A stretch of 64,000 bases of DNA from Prescottella agglutinans (GTDB taxonomy: Bacteria; Actinomycetota; Actinomycetes; Mycobacteriales; Mycobacteriaceae), in NCBI RefSeq assembly GCF_004011865.1, contig NZ_RKLP01000003.1:186001-250000 (forward strand), in the 5' to 3' direction. This document shows positions 17,138-26,398 of the stretch, in pieces. The notes under the pieces are model-generated. The model saw only the letters and a list, made by a program, of their open reading frames with translations, was not told the origin of the DNA and searched no databases. Each line of letters starts with the position of its first letter. The first letter of the stretch is position 1. Made by a program: the position numbers and the translations under genes.

Positions 17138-17980
17138 TCACGGAAATCCGACGACCCTCGCCGTGCCGACGAGCGTCGTCGCGTCGACGGTGTGCAGCCC
17201 GCGATCGGTGATCAGGCCCATGAAGTCGGCCCGGACCCGCGCGACGACGTCCGGTGCCAGGTCCGACAGGGTCGCGCGCAAACCGCTGCCCAGCACGAAG
17301 TTCCAGCAGAACTCCTCCGTCGCCGGGATCAGGATCGGCAGCTCACGCACCTCCACCGCCTCGGTACCGGCCGCGACGAGCCACGCGCGCAGCTTGTCGG
17401 GGGTGTCGATGCGCTGCGCCGGTTCCATCTCGTGGGTCCGGTCCGGCAGCGGTTCGGCCAGGTACGGGCCGAGGGCGTCGAGGTACGTCGTCGCGTACTC
17501 GCGCAGCGCCGTCTGCTGCCAGGCCGTCACCCCGACGGTGCCCCCGGGGCGGACCAACGTCAGCAGGCGCGCGAACGCGTCGTCCATCTCCGGCAGGAAG
17601 AACACCGCGTACGAGCTGATCAGCGCGTCGTAGCCGGCGTCGGGCACGGTGCTCGGCGCCTCCCACGTGGTGGCGTCGGCGCACACGAACTCGATGTTGA
17701 GCAGCGCCCGGTCCGACGCCTTCACCCGGCCGCGCTCGAGCATCGCGTCGGACAGGTCGATCGCGTGCACCAGACCGGTCGGGCCGACCGCGGCCGCCGC
17801 GGGCAGGGCCGACGCCCCGGTCCCGCTGCCGACGTCGAGGACGGCGTCCCCGGGCCGCAGCCCCGCCTGGAACACCAGGCACTGCCCGGTCGGGCCCCAC
17901 ACGTCGGCGGACACCCGGTCGAAGTCGGCGGCTGCCGCGTCGAAGGTCGCGGCGATCTCCTCGGCGCTCCGGTCGGCCAT
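17138..17980 (-). CDS. Class I SAM-dependent methyltransferase
   Basis: 280 residues from ATG 17980. The SAM-binding motif I is [16 protein letters not shown], with the acidic residue in [14 protein letters not shown] and motif II around [12 protein letters not shown]. The in-frame extension to 18235 would run through the divergent deoC gene and is rejected. TAGCAT sits 7 bases before the ATG, so the transcript may be leaderless. Substrate unknown; the fold resembles ubiquinone/menaquinone-type methyltransferases. Confidence 0.8.
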   Translation of the reverse strand: MADRSAEEIAATFDAAAADFDRVSADVWGPTGQCLVFQAGLRPGDAVLDVGSGTGASALPAAAAVGPTGLVHAIDLSDAMLERGRVKASDRALLNIEFVCADATTWEAPSTVPDAGYDALISSYAVFFLPEMDDAFARLLTLVRPGGTVGVTAWQQTALREYATTYLDALGPYLAEPLPDRTHEMEPAQRIDTPDKLRAWLVAAGTEAVEVRELPILIPATEEFCWNFVLGSGLRATLSDLAPDVVARVRADFMGLITDRGLHTVDATTLVGTARVVGFP

Positions 17981-18017
17981 GCGACCGATGCTAGCGAGCT
18001 GTGCCAAGCTTCGAGGC

Positions 18018-18698
18018 ATGTCCGACATCGCGCTCAGTCGTTCCCACGTCGCCGCCATGATCGACCACACGCTGCTCGATCCGGCCGCCTCGGACGCCGA
18101 CGCCCGCACCCTCGTCGCCGAGGCCCGGGAGCTGGGGGTGTACGCGGTGTGCGTGTCGCCGTCGATGCTGCCGCTGCGGATCGACGACCCGCACGGGCCG
18201 GTGCTCGCGACCGTGGTGGGCTTCCCGTCGGGCAAGCATCATTCGCTGGTCAAGGGCGCCGAGGCGCGGCTCGCGGTCGACCAGGGCGCCGCCGAGGTCG
18301 ACATGGTGATCGACATCGGCGCCGCGGTCGCCGGCGAGTACAACGCGGTGCTCGCCGACGTGCTGACCGTTCGCGAGGCGATCGGCCCGGGGCCAGTGCT
18401 CAAGGTGATCATCGAGTCGGCCGCGCTGAGCGACGAGGCGATCGTCGAGACGTGCCGGGCCGCGGCACGGGCCGGGGCGAACTTCGTCAAGACCTCCACC
18501 GGCTTCCATCCGGCGGGCGGCGCGAGCGTGCACGCCGTGCGATTGATGGCGGAGACCGTGGGCGGGCGCCTCGGCGTCAAGGCCAGCGGCGGCATCCGGA
18601 CCGCGGACGACGCGCTGGCGATGATCGCCGCCGGCGCCACCCGGCTGGGACTGTCCCGCACGCGCGCCGTCCTCGACGGGCTCCCGGACCAGTCCTGA
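18018..18698 (+). CDS. deoC: Deoxyribose-phosphate aldolase
   Basis: 226 residues. DeoC cleaves 2-deoxyribose 5-phosphate to glyceraldehyde 3-phosphate and acetaldehyde. Characteristic segments are [53 protein letters not shown] and the Schiff-base Lys in [14 protein letters not shown]. It starts 37 bases from the divergent methyltransferase. The position after hbhA-DUF2516 (with an insertion) follows mycobacteria. Confidence 0.93.
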   Translation: MSDIALSRSHVAAMIDHTLLDPAASDADARTLVAEARELGVYAVCVSPSMLPLRIDDPHGPVLATVVGFPSGKHHSLVKGAEARLAVDQGAAEVDMVIDIGAAVAGEYNAVLADVLTVREAIGPGPVLKVIIESAALSDEAIVETCRAAARAGANFVKTSTGFHPAGGASVHAVRLMAETVGGRLGVKASGGIRTADDALAMIAAGATRLGLSRTRAVLDGLPDQS

Positions 18699-18716
18699 CG
18701 GTTCCGACGCCTCCGG

Positions 18717-19487
18717 CTACAGGAGGCTGCAGCCGGACTGCGCGTTCGGATCCTGCGGCGGCATCACGTACTGACCGCCCTCGAGGTGCATCTCGATCGC
18801 GTCGTCGGTCACGGTCAGCGACGTGGGCGCCATGCCCAGCGGGTACTGCTGCAGGCTGTCGGTGAGGGTCTGCACGATGCCGTCGACCAGTGCGGTCGGC
18901 AGCCCCAGGCCGAGGATCTCGGCGCCGACGGTCTCGACCTTGACCTGCCCGTCCTGCACGGTCGGGCGGACCGTCAGATCGGCGAGGCCCGCGGGGCCGA
19001 CGGCGAACTTCAGCGTCCCCGCGGCGGGGTCGGGGGTCACGGAGGTGACCATGTTGCCCAGCGTCTGCGACTGAATGGTCGCGAGGATGCCGTCGGTCTT
19101 CCACGTGACGTCGGCCGTCGAGCTGCCGATCGTGCCGCTGCTGTCGGGGGAGTCCTTCACCTCGATATCGTTGGCGCGGGCGTGGACCTGCATGCCCTGC
19201 GCCGGGCCGAACGATGCACCGGCGCTGTCGATGGTCACGTAGGGAATGCTCTTGCCCGTCATCTGCAGCAGGACCGGCTTCCAGCTGAGGCCGACGTCCA
19301 CCTGGGACCCGAGTTGGCTCTGGAACTGCGACTCCATGCAGCTGGTCGCGCGCTGGCGGACGAACAGCTCGCCGCCGATCGCCGCGACGACGAGTGCCGC
19401 GACCACGATCAGGGAGATCACGAGTGCCTTGCGCCGTTTGGGCTTTGGGGCCGTGGGCTTCTGGGGTGCGTTCACTGAGGCCGACAT
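18717..19487 (-). CDS. DUF2993 (LmeA-like) lipid-binding membrane protein
   Basis: 256 residues from ATG 19487. A basic N-terminus (PKPKRRKALV) precedes one transmembrane helix (about 22-43). A periplasmic DUF2993 domain of beta-rich character follows and ends in a Cys-containing tail. DUF2993 proteins bind phospholipids; the mycobacterial LmeA family member aids lipomannan maturation. This gene matches the position of Rv0479c. A longer reading to 19577 adds a cysteine-containing stretch without a ribosome site. Confidence 0.78.
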   Translation of the reverse strand: MSASVNAPQKPTAPKPKRRKALVISLIVVAALVVAAIGGELFVRQRATSCMESQFQSQLGSQVDVGLSWKPVLLQMTGKSIPYVTIDSAGASFGPAQGMQVHARANDIEVKDSPDSSGTIGSSTADVTWKTDGILATIQSQTLGNMVTSVTPDPAAGTLKFAVGPAGLADLTVRPTVQDGQVKVETVGAEILGLGLPTALVDGIVQTLTDSLQQYPLGMAPTSLTVTDDAIEMHLEGGQYVMPPQDPNAQSGCSLL

Positions 19488-19562
19488 GACAGGAATTGTC
19501 CAGCAATACTCTGAGCGGTTTCTGTGAATGAGGACTCGGTATGGATACCTCGGCGCCAAAAG

Positions 19563-19578
19563 TGTGATCCGCGGCACA
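19563..19578. promoter_or_regulatory. Possible CRP/GlxR-like site
   Basis: TGTGA, six bases, then GCACA: nine of ten positions of the CRP consensus. It sits 21 bases before the AbiEi-like start and 75 bases from the divergent DUF2993 start. One mismatch and no second site make this tentative. Confidence 0.3.
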
Positions 19579-19599
19579 GTGCGGGGCTAGGGTGACTGC

Positions 19600-20211
19600 A
19601 TGGCGGGCTGGACAGATCCGCGGCGCGAACCGACTCCGGAGGCGGGAGAGGATCTGCGCCGTCTTGCGCTCCGGCAAGCGGGGTATTTCACGACCGGGCA
19701 GGCGCTGCGTCTTGGTTGCACTGCCGAGGATATCGGCGGCCGCCTGGCCGAGGGGTCCTGGTTGCGGATCGAACGGGATCTGTTCCGCCTCGCCGCGTTC
19801 CCTCGCAGCGACCTCGAGGAGTACGCCAAGTGGTGCGCGTGGTTTGAGGGGGCCGCGGTGGTGTCCCACCAGAGCGCGGCCGAACTACACGGTCTCGGCC
19901 ACCTGCACCCGAGTTTCGTGCACCTGTCGACGGCGGAGTGCGCCCCCGCGCCCACCCGTCGGCTCGCACTGCACCGTCGGGAGATCCGCGCCCAGGACTA
20001 CGAACTGGCCGGAACCTTCGGCATCACCACCCCGCTGTGCACCGCGGTGGACCTCGCGTCCGGCGGCATCGCGCAGGACCTGTTCGACGAGGTCGTCAGC
20101 GACGGCGTCGCGATCGGCCGTATCGACCCCGAGGCGCTGCGCGCCCAGTGCGAGGGTCGGCCGCAGCAGGTGGCCGAGCGCATCGAGCACGCGCTGGGGT
20201 CGTGCCGGTAG
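19600..20211 (+). CDS. Solo AbiEi-type antitoxin-domain protein
   Basis: 203 residues. The N-terminal winged-helix AbiEi domain (DLRRLALRQAGYFTTGQALRLGCTAEDIGGRLAEGSWLRIERDLFRL) is followed by a region typical of actinobacterial solo proteins (VVSHQSAAELHGLGHLHP, CTAVDLAS). In type IV toxin-antitoxin pairs AbiEi represses and neutralises the AbiEii nucleotidyltransferase, but no such toxin gene is adjacent. The protein is more likely a stand-alone regulator. The next gene is convergent, 8 bases away. Confidence 0.72.
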   Translation: MAGWTDPRREPTPEAGEDLRRLALRQAGYFTTGQALRLGCTAEDIGGRLAEGSWLRIERDLFRLAAFPRSDLEEYAKWCAWFEGAAVVSHQSAAELHGLGHLHPSFVHLSTAECAPAPTRRLALHRREIRAQDYELAGTFGITTPLCTAVDLASGGIAQDLFDEVVSDGVAIGRIDPEALRAQCEGRPQQVAERIEHALGSCR

Positions 20212-20219
20212 CTGCCCGA

Positions 20220-20999
20220 CTAACGCCCGGGCTCGACGTAACTCCACGGCACCGTCAGCACGCAATCGCGGATCCGACGCCGCTGCGGCGCGACGGGCAC
20301 ACCCTGCTCGGCCAGCTGGCGCAGCGCCTCCCGCCAGCGGATCCGCGGACCGAACGGGGCCAGTCCCGCGGAGGTCGCCCACGCCCGGTCGGCGGTCACC
20401 AGCAGATCGTGGATCCGCTCGCCCGGCACGTTCCGGTGGATGAGGGCCTTGGGTAGACGTTCGGCGATGTCGCTGGGCCGGTCCACGCCGAACGGGTCCC
20501 ACGCGAGGGTCAGGGACCGCGGTCCGCGGCGATCGAGCAGCACCCACGCGCACCGTCGGCCCAGTTCGTCGCACGTGCCGTCGACGATCAGGCCGCCCGG
20601 CGCGAGCCCGTCGCGCAGCCGACCCCACGCGTGGTCGACGGCGTCCTCCGGGTACTGCCGCAGGACGTTGAACGCGCGGATCAGGGTGGGGCGCAGGCCG
20701 GCGAGCTCGAACCCGCCGCGCGCGAAGCTGACACCGTCACGGCCCTCGACCACCCGGTCCGGGTCGATCTCGAGCCCGACGACGCGGACGTCGGGGCGGA
20801 CCGTGCGGAGGCGGGCGGCCAGCTCGTACGTCGTGACCGGCATCGCGCCGTAGCCGAGGTCGACGATCAGCGGGTCGGGGGCATCGCGCAGCGTGCGCGC
20901 CACGACCGGGCTGTGGACGAGCCAGCGGTCGCTGCGGCGCAGCCGATTGATACCCGTGGTTCCGCGGGTGATGACGCCGTCGGGTTTGCCCTCACGCAC
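20220..20999 (-). CDS. Predicted class I SAM methyltransferase-like protein
   Basis: About 259 residues. Motif I reads LIVDLGYGAMPVTTYELA and the acidic residue VVGLEIDPDRV; GLAPGGLIVDGTCDE resembles the post-motif strand. The C-terminal third (WREALRQLAEQGVPV) has no recognised function. The start is uncertain: a GTG at 20999 lies 5 bases after the upstream DUF2505 stop, suggesting coupling. The frame stays open to 21146 inside DUF2505. Substrate unknown. Confidence 0.62.
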   Translation of the reverse strand: MREGKPDGVITRGTTGINRLRRSDRWLVHSPVVARTLRDAPDPLIVDLGYGAMPVTTYELAARLRTVRPDVRVVGLEIDPDRVVEGRDGVSFARGGFELAGLRPTLIRAFNVLRQYPEDAVDHAWGRLRDGLAPGGLIVDGTCDELGRRCAWVLLDRRGPRSLTLAWDPFGVDRPSDIAERLPKALIHRNVPGERIHDLLVTADRAWATSAGLAPFGPRIRWREALRQLAEQGVPVAPQRRRIRDCVLTVPWSYVEPGR

Positions 21000-21004
21000 G
21001 CCGG

Positions 21005-21505
21005 TTACTGCTGCGCGAGCCAGGCGGCGGTGACCTCGGCCTCGGTCCGGAACAGGTCGACCAGGTTCACCAGCATCAGCTGTTCGAGCTTGCCGCCGAC
21101 GAACGGGAGGAACACCTTCGCCTCCGACGACGTGCGCAGCGTGCACCCGGTGTCGGTGGTGAACAACTCGATCGTCCCGGTGAGGCTGCCCGGCCCGGCG
21201 GGGATCGACGCCTCGTAGGTGCCGGTCACCGGCTCCCCGAACGGCGTGTACTTCTCCCTGCGGGTGATGATCAGATCCTTCTTCAGCACGGTCTGCGCGA
21301 TCTCCGGCAGGTCCTTGCGCGGCAGCACGTGGTGCAGCACCAGGTCGATGCCGTCGTCGGTGACAGTGAGGGTCTCGACGTGGTTCTCGGAGTACTTGCG
21401 CATCTCCTCCATCCGCGCCTCCCAGTAGTCCCGGTCGCTGAGCGCGGCGTACACCTTCTCGGCAGGGTGGTCGAACCTGGCGGAATAGTCGATGCGACGG
21501 GCCAT
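21005..21505 (-). CDS. DUF2505 protein, downstream tandem copy
   Basis: 166 residues starting MARRIDYSARFDHPAEKVYAAL. DUF2505 resembles START/SRPBCC-like ligand-binding folds: N-terminal strand, VYAALSD helix and a C-terminal long helix with FVGGKLEQLMLVNL. It is the same length as the upstream neighbour and clearly homologous to it (RHIEHSAQYPHPVATLHAAL), so the pair arose by duplication. Mycobacteria carry one such gene (Rv0481c) next to murB. Function unknown, possibly lipid binding at the envelope. Confidence 0.8.
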   Translation of the reverse strand: MARRIDYSARFDHPAEKVYAALSDRDYWEARMEEMRKYSENHVETLTVTDDGIDLVLHHVLPRKDLPEIAQTVLKKDLIITRREKYTPFGEPVTGTYEASIPAGPGSLTGTIELFTTDTGCTLRTSSEAKVFLPFVGGKLEQLMLVNLVDLFRTEAEVTAAWLAQQ

Positions 21506-21553
21506 GACCGGCAGATTACCGGTCGGTGGCCCGCCCGTTGGCGAAAGTGCCGA

Positions 21554-22054
21554 CTACTTCGACGCCGTCCACTGGCCCGTGAAGTCCTCCTCGGCGTCGA
21601 GCAGTTCGAGGACCTGCCCGGCGATGACGGACTCGACCTTGCCGCCGATGAGCGGCAGCTTGACCTCCACCTCACCCTCCATGACCAGCAGCGATCCGTC
21701 GCCGTCGGCGGTCAGCGTCATGGTGCCGCGAAGCTGCCCGGGGGCGCCCTCGACCTCCGCCGAGAAGGTGCCCTCGGCGCGGTCGCCGTGTAGCGGACCC
21801 CACGATTCGGTGCGCTTGATGATCAGGTCACCCGGGCGGACCTTGGTGACCATCGCCGGCAGGTGCTCGGCGGGGACGGACTGCGTCATCGCGACGGCGA
21901 CCGTGCCGTCGCCGAGCGTCACCTCGTCGAGCTTCGCGCCCGGTCCGCCGACCTCCTGCAGGCGGGCGTGCCAGTAGCGCTCGTCGGTGAGCGCGGCGTG
22001 CAGCGTCGCGACCGGATGGGGGTATTGCGCGGAATGCTCGATGTGTCGGGCCAT
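21554..22054 (-). CDS. DUF2505 protein, upstream tandem copy
   Basis: 166 residues from ATG 22054. It matches its downstream neighbour along the full length, including the VxxGKVESVIAGQVLELL end. The gap between the copies is 48 bases, so they likely form one transcript. The start is only 23 bases from the divergent murB start, so the two promoters must overlap. Confidence 0.8.
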   Translation of the reverse strand: MARHIEHSAQYPHPVATLHAALTDERYWHARLQEVGGPGAKLDEVTLGDGTVAVAMTQSVPAEHLPAMVTKVRPGDLIIKRTESWGPLHGDRAEGTFSAEVEGAPGQLRGTMTLTADGDGSLLVMEGEVEVKLPLIGGKVESVIAGQVLELLDAEEDFTGQWTASK

Positions 22055-22077
22055 GGACGGCACGCTACCGTTTGCAC

Positions 22078-23172
22078 GTGTTGGATCCACTCATCCGGGG
22101 GCGCCTCGAGCAGGCCGGTGCGCAGTTGTCCGAGCAGGTGCCGCTGGCGACCCTGACGACCCTGCGGCTCGGCGGCCCCGCCGCGGTACTGGCCGAATGC
22201 CCGTCCACCCGGACCCTCGTCGACGTCGTCCGTGCTCTCGATGACGCCCGCGTGCCGACGCTGATCCTCGGCGGCGGATCCAACCTGGTGATCTCCGACG
22301 ACGGCTTCGACGGCGTGGTCGTCCGGGTGGCCGACGCCGGCGTCGAGCTCGGTGAGGACACCGTGCTGGCCCAGGCCGGTGCCGTGTGGGACGACGTCGT
22401 CGCCAAGACCGTCGCGGCCGGCCTCGGCGGCCTCGAGTGCCTGTCCGGGATCCCCGGCTCGACTGGCGCGACGCCGGTGCAGAACGTCGGCGCATACGGC
22501 GTCGAGGTGGGTTCGCTGCTGCGTCGGGTGCAGCTGCTCGACCGCACCACCGGCGAGGTGCGCTGGGTGGAGCCGTCCGAGCTCGGGCTCGGGTACCGCA
22601 CCAGCATCCTCAAGCACCGCGACGACGCACTGGTCCTGGCCGTCGAGATGACCGTCCGGCCCGACGGCTCGAGCGCACCGCTCGCATACCGGGAACTGGC
22701 GTCCGCCCTCGGCGCCGAAGAAGGGGAGCGACGGCCCACCGGGGAGGTGCGCGACGTGGTCCTCGGCCTGCGCCGCGGCAAGGGCATGGTGCTCGACGCC
22801 GACGACCACGACACGTGGAGCGCGGGGTCGTTCTTCACCAATCCGGTGGTCCCGGACGTGAGCCTGCCCACGATTCTCGAGGCGATCCGGGCGAAGGTCG
22901 GTGCGGACGTGCGGATCCCGCAGTTCCCCGGGGAGACCGGCACCAAGCTGTCGGCCGGCTGGCTCATCGAGCGTGCCGGATTCGGCAAGGGCTACCCGGG
23001 GGACGAGTCCCGGGTCCGCTTGTCCACCAAGCACACTCTCGCGCTCACCAACCGCGGTCGGGCGAGTACGGGCGACCTCGTCGAACTGGCCCGCACCGTC
23101 CGCGACGGCGTCGAGGCGGTGTTCGGGGTGCGGCTCGAACCGGAGCCCGTCACCGTCGGCTGCACGATCTGA
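22078..23172 (+). CDS. murB: UDP-N-acetylenolpyruvoylglucosamine reductase
   Basis: 364 residues. MurB reduces enolpyruvyl-UDP-GlcNAc to UDP-MurNAc with FAD and NADPH. FAD-binding and catalytic segments are visible: [53 protein letters not shown] (Arg), [11 protein letters not shown] (Ser) and LEPEPVTVG (Glu). I prefer GTG 22078: TACCGT lies 6 bases before it, so the mRNA is probably leaderless. A TTG at 22072 is in frame. The divergent DUF2505 gene starts 23 bases away. Confidence 0.93.
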   Translation: MLDPLIRGRLEQAGAQLSEQVPLATLTTLRLGGPAAVLAECPSTRTLVDVVRALDDARVPTLILGGGSNLVISDDGFDGVVVRVADAGVELGEDTVLAQAGAVWDDVVAKTVAAGLGGLECLSGIPGSTGATPVQNVGAYGVEVGSLLRRVQLLDRTTGEVRWVEPSELGLGYRTSILKHRDDALVLAVEMTVRPDGSSAPLAYRELASALGAEEGERRPTGEVRDVVLGLRRGKGMVLDADDHDTWSAGSFFTNPVVPDVSLPTILEAIRAKVGADVRIPQFPGETGTKLSAGWLIERAGFGKGYPGDESRVRLSTKHTLALTNRGRASTGDLVELARTVRDGVEAVFGVRLEPEPVTVGCTI

Positions 23173-23255
23173 GCGGGTCCGATCGTTCCCTGATCGTTCC
23201 CGGATCGTCGCTGTGTGACGAAAGCCACTGTCGCACTGCGAGTACCGTGGTTTTC

Positions 23256-24443
23256 GTGCGTGAACAGGGGATTCGGGTAAATCGGACGCGGCTACTCGTG
23301 GTGGTGGCCGCGCTGCTGGGGATGTCCCTGCTGGCGGGCTGCACCATCGCGACCGGAGGAGCAGGTGACGGCAAGGCCGTCGCCGCGGAACCCGTCGCGC
23401 AGGTGGTGCAGACACCGGGTCCCGGTGCCGAGCACGTCAACCCGGTCGAACCGATCTCGGTGCGAGTGAGCCAGGGCACACTCGAGAACGTCGCGCTGGC
23501 CAACCCCGCCGGCAAGACGGTCCAGGGCGCGCTGAGCCCGGACCGGACGTCGTTCACCGTCACCGAACCGCTCGGCTACGACACGAAGTACACGTGGTCG
23601 GGCAGTGCCGTCGGCGCCGACGGCAAGCCCGTCCCGATCGCCGGCACGTTCACCACCGTCGACCCCGACACCACGACGTCGGTGCGCACCAGCATCGCCG
23701 ACGGCCAGGTCGTCGGCATCGCGGCCCCGATCATCCTGCAGTTCGACGGACCGATCGCCGACAAGGCCGCCGTCGAGAAGGCCCTGACGGTCACGACGAA
23801 TCCGCCCACGCCGGGCGCATGGGCGTGGCTGCCCGACGACAACGGCGCCCGCGCGCACTGGCGGCCCCAGAACTACTGGGCGCCCGGCACGACCGTGGAC
23901 GTCGCGGCCAAGCTGTACGGTGTCGACTTCGGCGACGGCGCCTACGGCGCGAGTGACGTGTCGCTGAACTTCACGATCGGACGCAGCCAGATCGTCAAGG
24001 CCGACGCCCCGAGCCACCGGATGCAGGTGGTCCGCGACGGCGCCACGATCATGGACATCCCGGTCAGCTACGGCGAGGGCAACGAGAACCGCAACGTCAC
24101 CCGCAGCGGCGTCCACATCGTGTCCGAGAAGCACGAGGACTTCCTGATGTCGAACCCGCCGTACTACGAGAACGTGCGCGAGCGGTGGGCGGTCCGCATC
24201 TCCAACAACGGCGAGTTCATCCACGCCAACCCCCTGACCGTCGGCGTGCAGGGCGCGTCGAACGTGACGAACGGGTGCATCAACCTGTCGCTGTCGGACG
24301 CCGAGGAGTACTTCGGCACCGCGATCTACGGTGACCCGGTGGAGGTCACCGGCACCCGCATCGACCTGTCGGCCGCCGACGGGGACGTCTACGACTGGGC
24401 AATCGACTGGCCGACGTGGACGTCGATGTCGGCGCTCGTGTGA
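23256..24443 (+). CDS. L,D-transpeptidase lipoprotein (LprQ/LdtE-like)
   Basis: 395 residues from a GTG with TACCGT 7 bases before it, so probably leaderless. The signal peptide ends in the lipobox LLAGC. Two Ig-like bacterial domains (about 60-240) precede the YkuD catalytic domain. The active-site region reads [26 protein letters not shown]: the Cys is present, but the usual HGC is NGC. The family makes 3-3 crosslinks in peptidoglycan. The neighbour murB makes a precursor for the same wall. In mycobacteria the same order is found (murB, lprQ). Confidence 0.87.
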   Translation: MREQGIRVNRTRLLVVVAALLGMSLLAGCTIATGGAGDGKAVAAEPVAQVVQTPGPGAEHVNPVEPISVRVSQGTLENVALANPAGKTVQGALSPDRTSFTVTEPLGYDTKYTWSGSAVGADGKPVPIAGTFTTVDPDTTTSVRTSIADGQVVGIAAPIILQFDGPIADKAAVEKALTVTTNPPTPGAWAWLPDDNGARAHWRPQNYWAPGTTVDVAAKLYGVDFGDGAYGASDVSLNFTIGRSQIVKADAPSHRMQVVRDGATIMDIPVSYGEGNENRNVTRSGVHIVSEKHEDFLMSNPPYYENVRERWAVRISNNGEFIHANPLTVGVQGASNVTNGCINLSLSDAEEYFGTAIYGDPVEVTGTRIDLSAADGDVYDWAIDWPTWTSMSALV

Positions 24444-24544
24444 GTCTCGACTGAAGCACAGCTGAGTCTCGTCGGCGCCGAACGGAACTGACGCGTCCGG
24501 CCTGCGTGGGAGGATCCGAGGACTTCCGACGCGAGGAGCCCGTC

Positions 24545-25356
24545 ATGGGAATGCGCAGGATTCGGACGTTGACGGCGATGTGCGTGCTCGCACTCGCAGC
24601 GGTGTTCTCGGTGGGGGTGTCCCCGGCCGCCGCGCAACCGATGCCGACGGTCGTGCTGGTGCACGGCGCGTTCGCCGACACCACCAGTTGGGATCCGGTC
24701 GCCGCCGAACTGCGCGGCCGCGGCTACGACGTGGTGGTGCCGTCGAACCCGCTGCGCGGGCCCGGCTACGACTCGGCCGCGATCGAGAAGGCCCTCGCCG
24801 ACATCCCGGGCCCGGTGCTGCTGGTCGGGCACTCCTACGGCGGTGTCGTCATCACCAACACGCACTCACCCAACGTGGTCGGCATGGTCACGTCGCCGCG
24901 TTCGCGCCCGATCAGGGGGAGCCTGCGCAGGCGGCGCTCGACCCGATCAGGTTCCCCGGCAGCCAGTTGCTGCCGCCGGTGCTGCAGGTGAAGGTGGTCG
25001 ACGACCCGACCAATCCGGTCGGCAAGAACCTCGACGGCTACATCGATTCGGCCTACTTCCACGGCACGTTCTGCCAGGACGTCCCGGATGCGACGGCCGC
25101 CGACATGCTCGCGCACCAGCGCTCGATCGCGGTGGTCGCCAACCTCGAGCCGACGCAGGACCCGTCGTGGCGGAACCTGCCGACGTGGGCGGTGATCCCC
25201 GACCAGGACCACGTGATCCCGCCGGCGGCGGAGCGCTTCATGGCGCAGCGGGCGGGCGCGCAGATCACCGAGATCCCCGGCGCGTCGCACGCCGTCCTGG
25301 TGTCGCGGCCGGGACAGGTGTCGGATGTGATCGAACGGGCCGCGTCCGAGTTGTGA
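24545..25356 (+). pseudogene. Secreted alpha/beta hydrolase disrupted by a frameshift
   Basis: The first part encodes a signal peptide (MRRIRTLTAMCVLALAAVFS) and the start of an alpha/beta hydrolase: VLVHGAFADTTSWDPV and the nucleophile motif VGHSYGG. At about 24889 the frame must shift by one to continue with VAAFAPDQGEPAQAALDP and the later IPDQDHVIPPAAERFMAQRAG and GASHAVLVSRP. A one-base loss in what was probably a GTCTAC context explains it. Each half is otherwise intact, so the event is recent or a sequencing error. The start has GAGGAG upstream. Confidence 0.75.
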
Positions 25357-25449
25357 GCCTGCGCGCCCAGTCTTCGTCCGCGGCCACGGAATCCCGCGTC
25401 GAATACGAAGGAATGGGCGCTCAGGCCGACGGATCGCGGGGACTGGGGT

Positions 25450-25475
25450 GGAACCGTTCGCCGGTTCGGCGCGTC
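25450..25475 (+). promoter_or_regulatory. ECF-sigma-type promoter upstream of the T7SS cassette
   Basis: GGAACC (25450-25455), 16 bases, CGTC (25472-25475) followed by TATT. This matches the GGAACC-N16-CGTC pattern of several actinobacterial ECF sigma factors. The predicted transcript starts about 80 bases before the EspG-like gene. A second copy of the pattern lies 890 bases downstream. Confidence 0.6.
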
Positions 25476-25562
25476 TATTCTCAGTGGCCGATGTCGTGCA
25501 CTCGGGGGAGGAGTGATGGGGGATGAAGTGTGCTTCGACGGGGTACCGCCGGTGAGCGGGCG

Positions 25563-26321
25563 GTGAGCGGCGCCAGTTGGCGGTTCACCGGCCTCGAGTT
25601 CCAGGTGCTGTGGACTCGGCTCGGGCGTGACCGCCTCCCGTACCCGATGAGCTTCCGCCCGGTCGCGGACACCGAGGACGACCTGGACCGGCAGCGGCAG
25701 GCGGCGGCCGCGTCGTGGTCAGCTCGGATGACCGAATTGCTCGACCGCCACCTCGCGGTCCTCGCCGGGCCCGACATCCGGATCGAGGTGTTCGGGCTGA
25801 CCGGCGGTGCGAACGGCAGCAGGATCCGCATGCACGCCGGAATCCGCGGAGGCAGCGGGACGCTCGCGATCCAGTTGTCCGGACCCGACGCCGACAGCGG
25901 CGGTGACGTGCTCGTACACGGCGTGGATCCGGCGCAGATACCGAACGCGATCGCGGCCGCGCTCCCCGTGGTGCCCGCCGGATCGCGGCCCGCGATCCGG
26001 TTCCGTCGCAGCGATCTGGAGCCCGGGACCGGTCCGCTCCTCGTGTCCGCCGGTTCCACCCGCCTCCGGGACGAGGCCCGGGCCCTGCTGCGCCGGCCGC
26101 GCACCGGGGTCGGCGAGATCACCGCGTTCGCCGGCGTCGCCTACGACAGCCGGCCCACCACCGACGGCCTCGGACTGCACTGGCTCGACTTCGACGGCGA
26201 CGGCCGCTACTGCCTGCGCGAGACGACCGACGTCGTGGTGACGCCCGCACCCGGGACCCATCTGGCGGCCGAGATCGCGCGGCTCGTCGCCGGGGTCCGG
26301 GCACGCGAGAGCGCGTACTGA
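25563..26321 (+). CDS. EspG-like type VII secretion chaperone
   Basis: About 252 residues from GTG 25563. The N-terminus (WRFTGLEFQVLWTRLGRDRLPYPM) matches the EspG family start. The rest is an alpha/beta body with Gly/Asp-rich loops (GVDPAQIPNAIAAALP) and no signal peptide. EspG proteins bind T7SS substrates in the cytosol and deliver them to the membrane complex. The following genes encode EspC-like and WXG100-like proteins, which supports this call. The family is divergent, so homology is moderate. No EccC ATPase gene is in the window. Confidence 0.62.
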   Translation: MSGASWRFTGLEFQVLWTRLGRDRLPYPMSFRPVADTEDDLDRQRQAAAASWSARMTELLDRHLAVLAGPDIRIEVFGLTGGANGSRIRMHAGIRGGSGTLAIQLSGPDADSGGDVLVHGVDPAQIPNAIAAALPVVPAGSRPAIRFRRSDLEPGTGPLLVSAGSTRLRDEARALLRRPRTGVGEITAFAGVAYDSRPTTDGLGLHWLDFDGDGRYCLRETTDVVVTPAPGTHLAAEIARLVAGVRARESAY

Positions 26322-26338
26322 CCGGCACCCGATTCGAT

Positions 26339-26364
26339 GGAACCGATCGCCTCCCGGTCGCGTC
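26339..26364 (+). promoter_or_regulatory. Second ECF-sigma-type promoter inside the T7SS cassette
   Basis: GGAACC (26339-26344), 16 bases, CGTC (26361-26364) followed by TACTCC. Same hexamers and spacing as at 25450-25475. The predicted start lies about 28 bases before the YbaB-like ATG, with GGGAGGGG as ribosome site in between. Confidence 0.6.
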
Positions 26365-26398
26365 TACTCCAGCGAAGGGGACGAACGGGAGGGGATCG

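Noticed and set aside
19600-20211. Type IV toxin-antitoxin system
   Set aside because: Only the AbiEi-like half is present; no nucleotidyltransferase toxin gene is adjacent.
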